Part shown: in pieces, positions 1-10,182 of the stretch
How the letters are laid out: the number at the start of each line of letters is the position of its first letter
Numbering within the stretch: the first letter of the stretch is position 1
Notes under the pieces: model-generated
Told to the model about the DNA's origin: nothing
The model's input: only the letters and a program-made list of their open reading frames with translations
The model's database searches: none
NCBI GenBank assembly: GCA_025716815.1
Contig: JAIXMN010000078.1
Span: forward strand, 1 to 32,201
Direction: 5' to 3'
From: Dichotomocladium elegans
Taxonomy: Eukaryota; Mucoromycota; Mucoromycetes; Mucorales; Lichtheimiaceae
Length of the DNA stretch: 32,201 nucleotides
Translations under genes and position numbers: made by a program

Positions 1-1537
1 CTTGGGTGCGGCTTGCATTTTTAATGATGCTCGACCTTGAAATGGTAGCATGGTCCTTGCGATACGCGGTGCATTTTATATCAGGTATTCAATGTATCGT
101 TCTCGATTTGTCCAAAGTCGCATTCTTATTGCATGCTCGTCCTTTGTAGTTTAACGAGGTGTCAATAAACAAGGCCTATATACGGTCAAGCTTCTGGTCA
201 TGTTGACGTCGGCAGTCGGTCTAATGAAGTTCAGACATCGAAGACGTAGCGTTGTCCCTGGGATCAGCCATGCTTAAATGTCAGGTATTCAATGTATCGT
301 TTCTCGATTAGTCCAAAATCACATGCTTACTGCATGTTCGTCCTTTGTAGATTACCAAGGTGTCCGTAAACAAGGCCCAAAACCGATCAAGGTTCCTGTT
401 ACTTCAACGTCGTCAGTCGGTTTAATGAAGATCCAACCTCGAACACATAGCGCTATCCGAGGTATTCGCCGTGAATTTATGTCAGGTATTCAATGTATCG
501 TTTCTCGATTAGGCCAAAGTCGCATCCTTACTGCATGTTGGTCGTTTGTAGATTAACGTGGCGCCAGTAAACAAGGCCATAAACGATCAAGGTTCCTGGT
601 ACTTCGAGGTCGCCAGTGGCTTTAGAGACGCTTGGGTGCGGCTTGCATCTCAATGACGCTCCGACCTTGAAGTAGTCGCATGGTCCTGGATAGGCGGTGC
701 ATTTTATCAGGTATTCAATGTATCGTTTCTCGATTAGCCCGAAGTCGCATTCTTACTGTATGTTCTCCCTTCTAGATTAACGAGGTGCCAGTAAGCAGGG
801 CCCATAAAGGATTAAGGCCCTGGGTACTTCGATGCCGGCAATAGGTCGATTGAATTTCCGACCTCGAAGACGAAGCGATGTCCTCGAATAGCGATGCATT
901 CGTATGAGGTATTCGATGTATCGTTTCTTGATTAGTGCTATAATGGCATTCTTACTACATCTTCTTCATTTGTAGATTAACGAGGTGCGAATAAGCTAGG
1001 TGGATGGAGGATCAAGGTTCCGGTTACTTTGAGGTCGACAGTTGATTTAGAGATGCTTGGGTGCGGCTTGCATTTCTAATGATGCTCAGCCTTGAAGTGG
1101 TAACTTGGTCCCTGGTTAGGCCGCATTTATATCAGGTATTCAATGTATCGTTTCTCCATGGTCCAAAGCTGCATTCTTACGGCATGTTATTCGTTTGTAG
1201 ATTACCTAGGTGTCAGTAAACAAGGCCTATAAATGATCAAGGCTCCTGTTACGTTGAATGTCGGCAGTCGGTTTAATGATGTTCCGACCTCAATCACCTA
1301 GCGTTGTCCTTGATATAGGCGGTACAATTTTATCAGGTATTCAATGTATCGTTTCTCGATTAGTACAAAATCACATGCTTACTGCATGTTCGTCCTTTGT
1401 AGATTACCGAGGTGTCAGTAAACCAGGCCTATAAACGATCAAGGGTCCGGTTGCTTCGAGGTCGGCAGTGGATTTAGAGATGCTTGGGTGCGGTTTGCAT
1501 TTCTAATGATGCTACGACCTTGAAGTGGTAGCATGAT
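1..1537 (+). repeat. Satellite array, left block (about 200/230-bp monomers)
   Basis: Tandem monomers each carry the core ATTCAATGTATCG. The core falls at 87, 287, 488, 713, 911, 1138 and 1339, so intervals are 200, 201, 225, 198, 227 and 201 bp. Two classes alternate: the longer has an extra block of about 30 bp beginning near GATGCTTGGGTGCGGC. The block is a mosaic of the main array: 1-713 matches about 21623-22341, 713-1138 matches 20846-21277, and 1138-1537 matches 24269-24669. Short open frames here are chance readings of the repeat. Confidence 0.95.
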
Positions 1538-1925
1538 TGTGGAATCAAGGGGTTTTAAGAATAAAAAGAGACAGAATATGATTCTGTGAGACTCGCAAAA
1601 GGATTGTTTTTTATTAAGTGCCAATAATGGGCCTATTTATAAGAAGTGCTTATCAAAACGGTCACTCTGGAGGCTGGGTGTGGATAATCGTCTAGGCGGT
1701 CTCCCGGGACGGTGGACCAGTTAAAAGGTTGATAAAGAAGTTCATCATTTACCCTTGTGATTATAACTGCGTCCTGAGACAGGTCCGGGATATAAATTAT
1801 GAATCCGGATAGCGCGAGAGTAATTATGATAACGGCGCTCGAAGAGTGAAACAAAGTGTTGATGTCCCGTATAATCCAGGGACACTGCTGTTAGGTAAGA
1901 AAATAGTCGTGGATACGATACGACA
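1538..1925 (-). mobile_element. Solo LTR, copy 1 (left flank trimmed)
   Basis: Near-identical to 24700-25083. Ends are TGT...ACA. Read on the minus strand it has a TATA box (TTATAAATAGG) followed by AATAAA-type signals about 25 nt downstream, and ends in CA about 100 nt beyond the TATA, as in an LTR of a Ty1/copia- or Ty3/gypsy-type element. The right flank keeps ATCAG at 1926-1930. The left flank lacks the matching ATCAG because 30 bp present in the other copy is missing exactly up to the LTR end. A 4-bp duplication (GATACGATACG) lies near the right end. No internal coding region is attached. Confidence 0.8.
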
Positions 1926-2000
1926 ATCAGGTATTCAATGTATCGTTTCTCGATTGGTACTATAGCGGCATTCTGATTCTTATTATTCCTTTGTAGATTA
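1926..2000 (+). repeat. Residual satellite half-monomer after the solo LTR
   Basis: The sequence resumes with ATCAGGTATTCAATG and runs to TTTGTAGATTAA, the intron-like part of a satellite monomer, then leaves satellite homology. It marks the right edge of the left array and shows the LTR inserted into a monomer. Confidence 0.8.
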
Positions 2001-2882
2001 AGCCGGGATATTGGTGCTTGGATCCGGTGGGTGTTGGTGTATTTGCGTTTTCTGTGCTACGTTATTAATTTGAATCCCCACTTATACTACATTGGCATGT
2101 GATAGAGCCGGCTTTTCATGGACAATTATTTCAAGTCTTCCGGTATTGATTTCGCTACGAATGCAGTCGATACAGCGATATCTTGGATCAGGCGGTCACC
2201 TTCTATGGACGGTTCGGATCGGTCTGGAATTCGTGGTGCATGTCTGGTGCGTTAGTGGCGACTTAGGGTCTTGTATTTTTGTTTGGTGTTGATGTCGCTT
2301 TACTAGACGAAATCCGACTACGTGAGCATGTATTGTTAATTCCATTGATGCGGGGTGCAAGGCAGCGTTCTCTCTCGTCGTATGTTACCGAGGGGTGGGG
2401 GTGGGCGTGTACACACCAGATACTGTATTACGTTTTTAACGTCGCTTCGGTCTCGAATTAGGTGATGCTTTTCTGCTGCTCGGGGGTGTCTTTGATTTAG
2501 GTATTTAATACTGCCTACCTTTGTTATTTTTAGTGAGGAGATCTAATCGCAGGTTACTGTACACTCATTCCCGCTGATAGTACAATCAAAGTCTACGGAT
2601 AGTAGCTACTCCGTTTCGTTTCAGAATGACATGCATTCTGGAAATCTCCGCATCTGACTTTGGCGAAGGCTCTCGCAATGGAAGCCATTTGTTCAATGTG
2701 TTCAAAATAATGGCCCATATTGCATTAAAGCGAATTTTATATTATGTATCCGTGGAGCGAATTTCTTTTATGCACGACAAGACTTCTGGGTGGTCTGCCC
2801 TCTGGATCTTCTCGGATTGGCAGTCGAGTTGGACCCACAGGGATGTGTTCGAATGATTTCTGCCAGACACATAGGTGGCTAG
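2001..2882. other. Non-coding segment duplicated at 25159-26040
   Basis: The two copies differ at only a few positions. Open frames of 60-76 codons recur in both copies only because the DNA is nearly identical. They overlap in different frames, lack recognisable domains, and I do not call them genes. Homology stops at GGCTAG (2877-2882), where this copy jumps straight into repeat R while the other continues for 525 bp first. Confidence 0.75.
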
Positions 2883-2980
2883 TGTGTTGTTGTGTAGAGA
2901 GTTAGTGGCAAGTAGAAAACCAATGAGTCAAAATCGAGTCTTTGAGACGGGATCCCCTTTATTGAATAAAAACAACTCTC

Positions 2981-2988
2981 TTTTTATA
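2981..2988 (-). promoter_or_regulatory. Minus-strand TATA box of R copy 1
   Basis: TATAAAAA on the minus strand, followed about 25 nt downstream by TTCAATAAAG. The same arrangement is at 8137-8144 (before a gag-like start) and at about 26664-26671. This is the expected layout of an LTR promoter and poly(A) signal. Confidence 0.5.
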
Positions 2989-3328
2989 TGCGTTGGGATG
3001 GACCATGTTAGCTTCGCCGGAACAAGTGTTAGCCATTGACACCGCTTCTCCGCTACTCTCCATCTGTAGTTAATATTCCGGGCGATTGTTCCCTCCGTCT
3101 TCATTAAGAGGAAATCACCGATTGGATAGATGTGAGATGGAAGAAGTCAGGGCATCAAGACGTACTTGCGGGAATTGTTGGATGAATGGCAGTTCCGCTC
3201 ACTACTGACTGTGCAAGTGCAGTGTCATGAACAGGAGGACTACGACAAAGCGCAAAAGAATTACTTGTAAAGGCGATCGATATGCCAGGTTCGCTCTGGT
3301 AAAACAGAGCGAAGCCACCACACATATA

Positions 3329-3499
3329 CATTGGCCGCCCGTTATAGTGATACCCTCGGTTCCTGGAAATCGCATCACTGTAGCGAATTATCACTATAAC
3401 GAATTGGAATAAGCCCTACCCAGCAATTTTTTCTTCATAAACTGTATCGCTATATCAAATTATCATTATAACAAATATTACTATAACGGGCGGCCATTG
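3329..3499. mobile_element. Pogo/Tc1-mariner-type MITE nested in R copy 1
   Basis: A 171-bp element flanked by TA dinucleotides. Terminal inverted repeats of about 23 bp begin CATTGGCCGCCCGTTATAGT on the left and are matched in reverse on the right. Subterminal motifs (CACTATAGCGAATTATCACT and similar) repeat inside. TA target duplication, a CAGTGG-like tip and CTATAACGAA-type subterminal repeats are typical of non-autonomous pogo-like MITEs. It has no coding capacity. Copies lie at the same place in R at 8453-8624 and 26980-27150, so it inserted before R was duplicated. Here both tips carry a substitution relative to CAGTGG. Confidence 0.85.
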
Positions 3500-4419
3500 T
3501 AGTACCGCTGCTCTTTGCATAAGAGGCATTTGGATGTCAGCAATAAACCTCATATCGCGTGCTACGTACTCATCGATGGAGCAGCTATAAAACGTGTTTG
3601 CAACAGGAACTCCCAAAGAGAAAACAACCTTCTGCATTTATGCTGTGGATTACTCCACATCGTATGGATGCCCATTGTCGTATTGACATCGTCACATATT
3701 TCTCTTTTCGGGAATGGCGGTACTGTGTACCACAGAGGACTTTCTGTATGATCTTGTACCCAGAATGCACGGACCATTATATTCATTTCTCAAGCTCATC
3801 AGCATCCATCTCTGTCGTATCGCCCCATGGGCGTGTGGATCCAACCTTTCTACACAGAGCAGCGCGTATGTATCTTTTACTTTTTGTAGCTGAGTTACAG
3901 AACGCTGATCCCCTCCCACCCAGCCTCTGTGCCAACCAGTGCCATGGCGGTGAGAGACGCAAATATGTCAAAACTCAACGGAAAAAGACGAGACTAGTAC
4001 GAGAAGAACCGCAAACATCGACTTTATCATAGATCTGATATCAAGCAATAGAAAGGAAGCCGTGCACGGCAATGGGGAAGGAATGAAAACTCATACCACC
4101 GCTGCTGTTTATTTGGGGGGAGACCTTTTTTTGTACAAAGACTATCTACACCCGTTAATCAACGTGTGGGCTAATCATTACTACTCGAATACACGGACCA
4201 TCTGCATCATTATCAAAGCAGATATGAGGTTGGTCGAAGGGTAAAATAAATGTGAATTGCCCATGAGTAGAGTAGGAATCGCTTTTTTCGGAAGACGTTC
4301 TTTGATCCGGGAATCCCCCCCATCGATTTCCTTGCTCCCACGTATAAATAACAATTGAAATCGCGCTAGCCTTATCGAAAACGATCAATGAAAACTACCT
4401 TCTTCTCCCTCCATCCTGC

Positions 4420-4996
4420 TTCCTTTCAAGCAACATCGTCAGCAACAGCAGCAACAGCTCTCTCGAGTTACCTCGACCTGGCAAGCAATCTGCGCGGAAG
4501 GTGTGTGTGTGTGTGTGTGTGTGTGGGTTGGGGGTGGTACCCGCAGCATTTCGTAGGTTGGGGGGTGATACCCACATCATTTTCTGGTAATCAGCACCCG
4601 CATGGGGGAGGGGCGTTGGGGTTGGGGGGGGCGCAAATTGTCTATATAAAGGCGATTTTTCGCACATCTTTTTTTCTTCTTCTCTTTATCCTTTTGGCAT
4701 GTTGGGTACTTATCCTGCTCGCCGAGCCCCAATGGCTACCGCTCAACAAAGTATGATGCACGGCATCAACTGTTGGTTGGCGTCTCGTGGGTCCTCCTCC
4801 TACCCATGCTTAGCGCTGGTCGGTCTTGGTGTATTGGGATCTTGCTGGTCAAAATCCTGGTGCATCAGTATAGACTTGAGGGAGGTAGGCAGTATACTTG
4901 AGCTTCGGCTTGGGTATCCGTCATGAGTGGGTGCGGTGTCTACTTGTTGGAGGGATCTCTCTGAGGACGCACGATTGGCGCCGGTCATGCAGAGGA
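4420..4996. other. Single-copy spacer: microsatellite, G-rich tract, TATA box
   Basis: No gene is recognised. It contains CAG/CAA-rich sequence (4436-4460), a (GT)12 run, an imperfect G-rich tandem (about 4525-4630) and a TATATAAA box at 4643-4650 followed by a pyrimidine-rich stretch. The TATA box could start a plus-strand transcript into repeat H. A different TATA-containing leader precedes H at 29939. Confidence 0.5.
4501..4524 (+). repeat. (GT)12 microsatellite
   Basis: Uninterrupted GT dinucleotide run followed by a G-rich tract with several runs of four or more G. Confidence 0.95.
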
Positions 4997-5329
4997 GAGG
5001 GGATACACAGCAGCTGGCCTTCACGTGGCTATCCCTGTTACGAGGCTCTCTTTTGGGGGTCTCAACCAACGGGCTGCTCAGTTAATGAAAACGAAAACCC
5101 CAAAATATTTAAACGAAAACAATATTTCTCGGTCCAGGAAGTCCTCGTAAGAGTTTCTTGAGACTCAATTTTTATTACTTTGGAACTATGGCCTCGTTTA
5201 GCAGGTGTGGCTGCTAAACGGGGCCTTTTTTTTTCTCAAAAAAAAAAGAAAATGAAAATAATAAACAGCTGTGTGCGCATGTGAGCGTGTAAATGCACTA
5301 CAGGATTTTCGTTTGGCTACCGGTCAAAG
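4997..5329 (+). repeat. Repeat H, copy 1
   Basis: Matches 30195-30561 from GAGGGGATACACAGCAG through GGTCAAAG. It includes one copy of the AAAATATTTAAACGAAAAC unit (three in the other copy), a strong hairpin at 5190-5225 and then T- and A-runs. From 5301 it is already inside a transposon terminus (TA|CAGGATTTTC). Upstream sequences of the two H copies are unrelated. Confidence 0.85.
5190..5225. other. Perfect-type hairpin with 6-nt loop (orientation 1)
   Basis: Stem GGCCTCGTTTAGCAG / CTGCTAAACGGGGCC (15 bp with one T-G wobble) around loop GTGTGG, followed by a T-run. In the copy at 30426-30461 the stem is identical but the loop is CCACAC, the exact reverse complement. A hairpin plus T-run resembles a terminator, but the context is eukaryotic repeat DNA, so I do not call it one. 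Confidence 0.9.
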
Positions 5330-5550
5330 GCAGGAAAGAAGTAGGAAGCAATAATATTTCAAGAAGCGAAAGGGAAGAATTCCGGAAAGAACTACTACTA
5401 TGTCTATAGTATGAAAAAGGATGTGCGGGTGGAGAAAGAAATTGCCCGTTGAAGTATGCGTTTCGCCTTGGGAAAGCACCTTGTGTCCATAGTCAGGTTT
5501 GTATTCCATGCTTTCATTTTTATGGTGGCAAGTGGACGAAAAGAACAGTC
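5301..5550 (-). mobile_element. Transposon terminus with small peptide frame (TA|CAGGATTTTC)
   Basis: Inverted relative to 13210-13492. Homology among 5301, 30533 and the reverse complement of 13492 ends exactly at TA|CAGGATTTTC, as expected for a TA-target (Tc1/mariner-like) element end. On the minus strand an open frame (98 codons, 5324-5620) contains the conserved stretches EYKPDYGHKVLSQGETHTST and HILFHTIDI, shared with the peptide at 13168-13389. The N-terminal parts of the two frames are unrelated. I do not recognise the peptide, and a matching opposite terminal repeat was not found. Confidence 0.5.
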
Positions 5551-6058
5551 CAGGTCCAATGGTGGCATTTTTCGTAGCGCAGACGTTGTAGTCTATAGGA
5601 AAATATATTAGTGCCAACAACGATTTACTTCCGCGGGTAGGATTAGATTCACATGATGCTACCTTTATTTCGTAGGGTGCACGATATTCATCACAGGAGA
5701 GCCTTTATGCACGCAAACGGTTGACAGTTTTGCTATAAAAGGATATATGAAGAAGACACTTCCTGAAAGAGACAAACAGCAGCGTACCTTTGTACGCTAT
5801 GAGAAAGAGCACAGGGCGAAAACATTTTTTGGCACATCTTCCACTCCTATTTTTTATTTTCTTTTTTTCCGCAATGCCTGAATACGAATCTTCCGCATTG
5901 GACGGTCTCTGCTCGACATGTAAAGATTAAACATCTGAAAGCCCCAAAAACAAACTCAGAAGTGTTCAGCTTATATCTTCTGATGCGTAGTGTGGTGAAC
6001 AATGTCGCGTAAACAGCAGCTCTCTACGATTTTCTCAGTTTTCCTCGCAAATCCGCAG
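5551..6058. other. Intergenic DNA without a recognised gene
   Basis: A TATA-like TATAAAAG at 5734-5741 and a short palindrome GCGTAC-CTTT-GTACGC (5782-5797) are visible. The ATG just downstream opens a frame of only 44 codons ending in a poorly complex TTT-rich tract. Nothing else stands out. Confidence 0.4.
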
Positions 6059-6606
6059 TTAATCGTCGCAGAAGTACAGCACTGTTTTATCACCCTGCTC
6101 TGAAAGATCGCTAAACAGCTGTCGAGATCTGTTGTTCTGCCCTTCCGCTGCGTTTACACACTCCGCGTCAACCGTTTGAAACGGTGGCTCTCCTTTCTCA
6201 CCTTTCTCACCATCTTGAAACATTACGCTACGATGCCCCTTGGCGAAATCACTAGCATGCTTGGCGAAAAATGAAAGGAGACGTCTGAACTTATGCGAGG
6301 AGCGATCTGTGGCCTACAAGTCATTGTCGATTGGAAGTAAGTACACGGGTTCAAAAGATCATCCGCAATTACCGCACGACTTGACAAACAACTCCCTTAC
6401 CTCGCTCAGGACGTCCCAAATTCCTTTCAAAAGGAGCCGAGCGTCACATTGCCCTCTCAAGATTTTCTTTTCAGCAACCCTGCTCAAAGGCATTTCCTGG
6501 GCCCAAGGCAGCGCAAGAAAAGGACTGAGTACGCTAATGACAAGCTCCACTGGACCACAGGAGATTGGGGTTGCTGTCGTTTGGCCTGACGATTCTCGTT
6601 TCACCC

Positions 6607-7200
6607 TTAGACGGTACTAGATTGCGACCATGCCGCGATGTTGGCAACCTTGCGTGGATCCAAAGCAATGCCTGCATCTGAGATGCAGAATGCCATGAGG
6701 TGTAACTTGCGCTGTCCAAAGGCGCACTTGTCCCTATAGAGAATGAGGTTGACTCTGTTGAGGCGTCGGAGCACTTCCTGGAAGTGAGGTACGTGATCTT
6801 CGAAGCTGGCACCATGGACACCCAAATCGACTACGGAGACCCAAATCGTCAATGAAGAGCGACACACATGGAGATTCGGTGAAGAGCCGTGCCATGACAA
6901 CTTGATACGGAAATGACAGAGAACGGATACGGAATGGATCGCCTTGGAACGCATACTACACACCAATGAATTCGATTGCTGTCTTGTGTCGATGTTCTTT
7001 GGCTATCAGAAGCCGATGGACTGTGTTAGTCAGATCCAATGTCATGGACACAGTTGGACCGGCCATGCGCTCAAAGACGTCGGACAAGTCGGGTTGCGGA
7101 AGCCGATCTTCAGGGAGCAGTAAGTTGAGCTGACGCACGTATGGACAAGGGCGATATTTTGGTGTAGTTTCCGTCGTTGTCCTACTTTTGCGCGAACACG
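6607..7200 (-). pseudogene. Ty3/gypsy reverse transcriptase fragments
   Basis: Successive minus-strand frames give family-typical pieces in the right order: IPIVFAQK (compare PVLFVKK), RLPQPDLSDVFERMAGPT with TLDLT and HRHKTAIEFIG, then VPHFQEVLRRLNRVNLILY, KCAFGQRKL and GIALDPRKVANIAAW. The catalytic box reads SLFIDDLGLRSR near 6845-6875, but in a different frame from the flanking pieces. A partial tandem duplication of GATTTGGGT beside it explains one frameshift. Enzyme activity is not possible from this copy. Confidence 0.88.
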
Positions 7201-7536
7201 ATCGGAATATTCAAGTGACTGATCGAGGTCAAGCGTGTGATGACTCTGTCAGCGAGCGACTTCTCGACATGCAGCAGGAGGAATGGTTAGAAAGCAATAG
7301 CTAATTTGTATTGCGCTTGGTAAGCGACAGCACCAGAAGGGGTTTCGAGTCGAACAACGGCTTCTGGTAGCGTACAGAAAGAATCGATGGGTGGTCACCG
7401 CGTTGGGCTTGAGAAAGAGTTGGATTGCTTCCATGAACATTCGGTGTTCAAGCGGCCAGCCAGCTGGGGAGTTGTTGCGCAGAATTGAATCCTCTTCGTC
7501 TGTGGACTCTGGTACTCGGAGTAATGCTGATGCGTA

Positions 7537-7860
7537 TCAATGCGTGAGTAGACCTACTAAGTGGATGTCATTCTGATGGATAATGTCAGTACTAATACAA
7601 TCGTCAACTTGGTCGTGTAGGTCCAGCACATCCAAACTATGGAAGGCGGTCTGTTGATTGCAACTCAAAGATAGATTTTTGTTCACGAATCCGACATGCG
7701 GGATAGTTATGCCTGCTGACGCCAGGTATATAGTACCTTTGGCAGGTGTGCCAGACCAACTGAGACGTGCTGTCAGTAGCACCGATGATCAGGAGGACAC
7801 AAAGGCGCTCAAGTGGTTGGAAAGCGGTAGGAACGTGTTTGCGAATGATCAAAATGTTTG
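7537..7860 (-). pseudogene. Retroviral-type aspartic protease remnant (gypsy)
   Basis: One minus-strand frame gives LLIIGATDSTSQ, close to the L-I-D-S/C-G-A-T-D-S active site, with the catalytic Asp replaced by Ile. An overlapping frame continues with FHSLDVLDLHDQVDDCIST and IIHQNDIHLVG, resembling the C-terminal part of gypsy proteases. The frame changes between the two, and the position between gag-like and RT sequence is the expected one. Confidence 0.55.
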
Positions 7861-8136
7861 TTAGAAGGAGCCTGGATATTCTTATGCACCTCGGCCAATC
7901 CTGCGCCCTCAGGTTTGTGATCAAGAGCTGCGGAGGACACAGAGCGCGAAGTGGTGGGCATTGGGGTCGAAATGGGATTGGCTACGGACGTCGCGGACAT
8001 GGTGAAGAATAAAGAGGTAATCGAAGTCAAAGAATAAAATGTGGTATTCGGGAAGAATTGCAAGTAGTGCAAAGCCAATGGGTCAAAATCGAGTCTTTAA
8101 GACGGGATGCATCTTATTGAATAAAAACAATTTTCT

Positions 8137-8144
8137 TTTTATAA
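8137..8144 (-). promoter_or_regulatory. Minus-strand LTR-type TATA box upstream of the gypsy remnant
   Basis: Minus strand TATAAAAA, then TTCAATAAG about 20 nt on, then CCCATTGG, a PBS-like TTGG directly after CA, and the gag-like ATG at 8000. Spacing and order fit an LTR followed by a leader and gag. Confidence 0.55.
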
Positions 8145-8452
8145 GCGTTGGGATGGATCAGGTTAGCTTTCATGGAACCAAATATTAAGCCGTTGACACC
8201 GCTTCTCCGTCACTCCCGCCCGCGATTATTGTCCCGGGCGATCGCTCTCTCGGCCTTCATTAAGACCAAGCCAGCGGTTGGGTAGACGTGAGATGGGAGA
8301 AGTCATGGCATCAAGGCATACTTGCGCGAAAGTGGTGGATGATCAGTAGTCCCGCTCACTACTGACTGTGGAAGCGCAAAAGAATTACTTGTAAAGGTGA
8401 TCGATATGCCGGGTTCGCTCTGGTAAAACAGAGCGAAGCCACCACACATATA

Positions 8453-8624
8453 CAGTGGCCACCCGTTATAGTGATACCCTCGGTTCCTGGAAAATCGCAT
8501 CACTATAGCGAATTATCACTATAACGAATTGGAATAAGCCCTACCCAGCAATTTTTTCTTCATAAACTGTATCGCTATATCGAATTATCATTATAACAAA
8601 TATTACTATAACGGGCGGCCACTG
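8453..8624. mobile_element. Pogo/Tc1-mariner-type MITE in R copy 2
   Basis: A 172-bp element flanked by TA (8451-8452 and 8625-8626). The left tip is CAGTGGCCACCCGTTATAGT and the right end is its reverse complement with one mismatch (GGGCGGCCACTG). Subterminal CACTATAGCGAATT-type repeats are present. This copy keeps the canonical CAGTGG tips. No coding region. Confidence 0.9.
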
Positions 8625-9769
8625 TAGTACCCGCTGCTCTTTGCATAAGAGGCATTTGGATGTCAGCAATAAACCTCATATCGCGTGCTACGTACTCATC
8701 GATGGAGCAGCTATAAAACGTGTGTTGCAACAGGAACTCCCAAAGAGAAAACAACCTTCTGCATTTATGCTGTGGATTACTCCACATCGTATGGATGCCC
8801 ATTGTCGTATTGACATCGTCACATATTTCTCTTTTCGGGAATGGCGGGTACTGTGTACCACAGAGGACTTTCTGTATGATCTTGTACCCAGAATGCACGG
8901 ACCATTATATTCATTTCTCAAACTCATCAGCATCCATCTCTGTCGTATCGCCCCATGGGCGTGTGGATCCGAACCTTTCTACACAGAGCAGCGCGTATGT
9001 ATCTTTTACTTTTTGTAGCTGAGTTACAGAACGCTGATCCCCTCCCACCCAGCCTCTGTGCCAACCAGTGCCATGGCGGTGAGAGACGCAAATATGTCAA
9101 AACTCAACGGAAAAAGACAAGACTAGTACGAGAAGAACCGCAAACGTCGACTTTATCATAGATCTGGTATCAAGCAATAGAAAGGAAGCCGTGCACGGCA
9201 ATGGGGAAGGAATGAAAACTCATACCACCGCTGCTGTTTACTTGGGGGGAGACCTTTTTTTGTACAAAGACTATCTACACCCGTTAATCAACGTGTGGGC
9301 TAATCATTACTACTCGAATACACGGACCATCTGCATCATTATCAAAGCAGATATGAGGTTGTTCGAAGGGTAAAATAAATGTGAATTGCCCATGAGTAGA
9401 GTAGGAAGCGCTTTTTTCGGAAGACGTTCTTTGATCCGGGAATCCCCCCCCATCGATTTCCTTGCTCCCACGTATAAATAACAATTGAAATCGCGCTAGC
9501 CTTATCGAAAACGATCAATGAAAACTACCTTCTTTTCCCTCCATTTTGCTCAGTATCTGTTCCGCGGTTCACGCGACCGACGCGGGGGGGTTGAGTATTT
9601 TAACCTACGGAAAATGAACGTCTTCCCTCTTTGTTCTTTTTCTTTTTTCTCTCTTCATCCCTCCCCCGGGCCGGTTGGTCAGGTCGCCCCAAGGTAGGTC
9701 ATCCCAAGGTAGGTCATGGCTAACTGCTGCTTAGTTGAGGGGTGGACCTACCTGCCGGAAAACAAGAAG

Positions 9770-9885
9770 GATCGACCGGACGGGCTAAACGGCCAAAGGA
9801 ACGACCGGACGGGCTAAACGACCAAAGGAACGACCTGACGGCCCACACGGCGAGGATCGACCGGACGGCCCAAACGACAACCTGA
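9770..9885 (+). repeat. Minisatellite (about 28-bp units) in R copy 2
   Basis: Imperfect tandem units built on GACCGGACGG followed by CTAAACG or CCAAACG and CCAAAGGA, about four units. R copy 3 (28281-28393) has the same number; R copy 4 (31682-31765) has one unit fewer. Confidence 0.85.
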
Positions 9886-10026
9886 TGGGACCAAGTACCT
9901 GTCCAATGACCAGATGTGCATGATATTCTGCGAGGCGCCGCATCCCGCAAGTTGATAGTGCATCTTGGTAGGAATCCTCAAAGAGGAGCAATGGTACACC
10001 CCGATGACCAGGCATTGGGGGCTCGC

Positions 10027-10182
10027 TATAAAGGGGCCAAGATAAATGCGGGTATCAAGGCCCCCAGAGCGGGGGCGCACGGCAGTCGACCTCCTCGTGG
10101 TTGCCTCTGGAAACAGATCCTTCATGGTTCTGGCTAACTGGACTGCCTATTAGTATAGTGTTGTTATTCATACAGTAATAAA
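10027..10182 (+). promoter_or_regulatory. Plus-strand TATA box and poly(A) signal pair in R
   Basis: TATAAAG at 10027-10033 in a G/C-rich setting, then AATAAA at 10177-10182 (CAGTAATAAAAAG), followed by a T-run. The same pair occurs in copies 3 (about 28537 and 28687) and 4 (about 31910 and 32060). A TATA box about 150 nt before AATAAA is the layout of an LTR U3-R boundary, here on the opposite strand from the module at the left of R. Confidence 0.45.

Larger units (their letters stand above)
2883..4419. mobile_element. Dispersed repeat R, copy 1 (right end replaced)
   Basis: Related to 8050-10520, 26566-29020 and 30562-32201. The left edge TGTGTTGTTGTG is shared with copy 3. The left part reads on the minus strand like the 3' end of an LTR: TATA box, AATAAA, then CATTGG. 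From about 3260 to 4419 it is almost identical to the other copies, but 2930-3260 is clearly more diverged and carries about 34 extra bases near 3210-3245. After CCCTCCAT at 4419 it departs from the other copies. Frames such as 3559-4032 are not supported as genes: the version at 30569 differs mainly by amino-acid-changing substitutions. Confidence 0.75.
6059..8000 (-). pseudogene. Degenerate Ty3/gypsy retrotransposon gag-pro-pol
   Basis: Read on the minus strand from about 8000 downward. A short gag-like frame (M at 8000, MSATSVANPISTPMPTTSRS, about 64 codons) runs directly into a protease-like region, so most of gag is missing. Reverse transcriptase fragments follow at 7200-6607, then weaker sequence in several frames to about 6240. 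A 54-codon frame at 6223-6059 (KGEKGEPPF near its start) may be a further remnant but is not assigned. Frameshifts and stops interrupt every domain, so this is a dead element. R copy 2 lies directly upstream with a TATA box, and probably supplied its LTR. No integrase motif was seen. Confidence 0.8.

Noticed and set aside
278..556. Repeated protein in the satellite (MSGIQCIVSRL frames)
   Set aside because: The frames are read through the intron-like segment, break in most monomers, and the period is usually not a multiple of three.
3515..4032. Protein gene in repeat R (frames of 100-157 codons, also at 8641, 27167, 30569)
   Set aside because: Frames overlap on both strands, copy 1 is frameshifted relative to the others, and the changes in copy 4 are mostly amino-acid-altering, so there is no sign of selection for a protein.
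5190..5235. Rho-independent terminator
   Set aside because: Hairpin plus T-run fits in form, but the DNA is eukaryotic and the element is part of a dispersed repeat with an inverted-loop copy.
9814..10125. 103-codon minus-strand frame conserved in three R copies
   Set aside because: Conservation equals that of the surrounding DNA. Part of the frame is the minisatellite, and it runs against the TATA/poly(A) signals.
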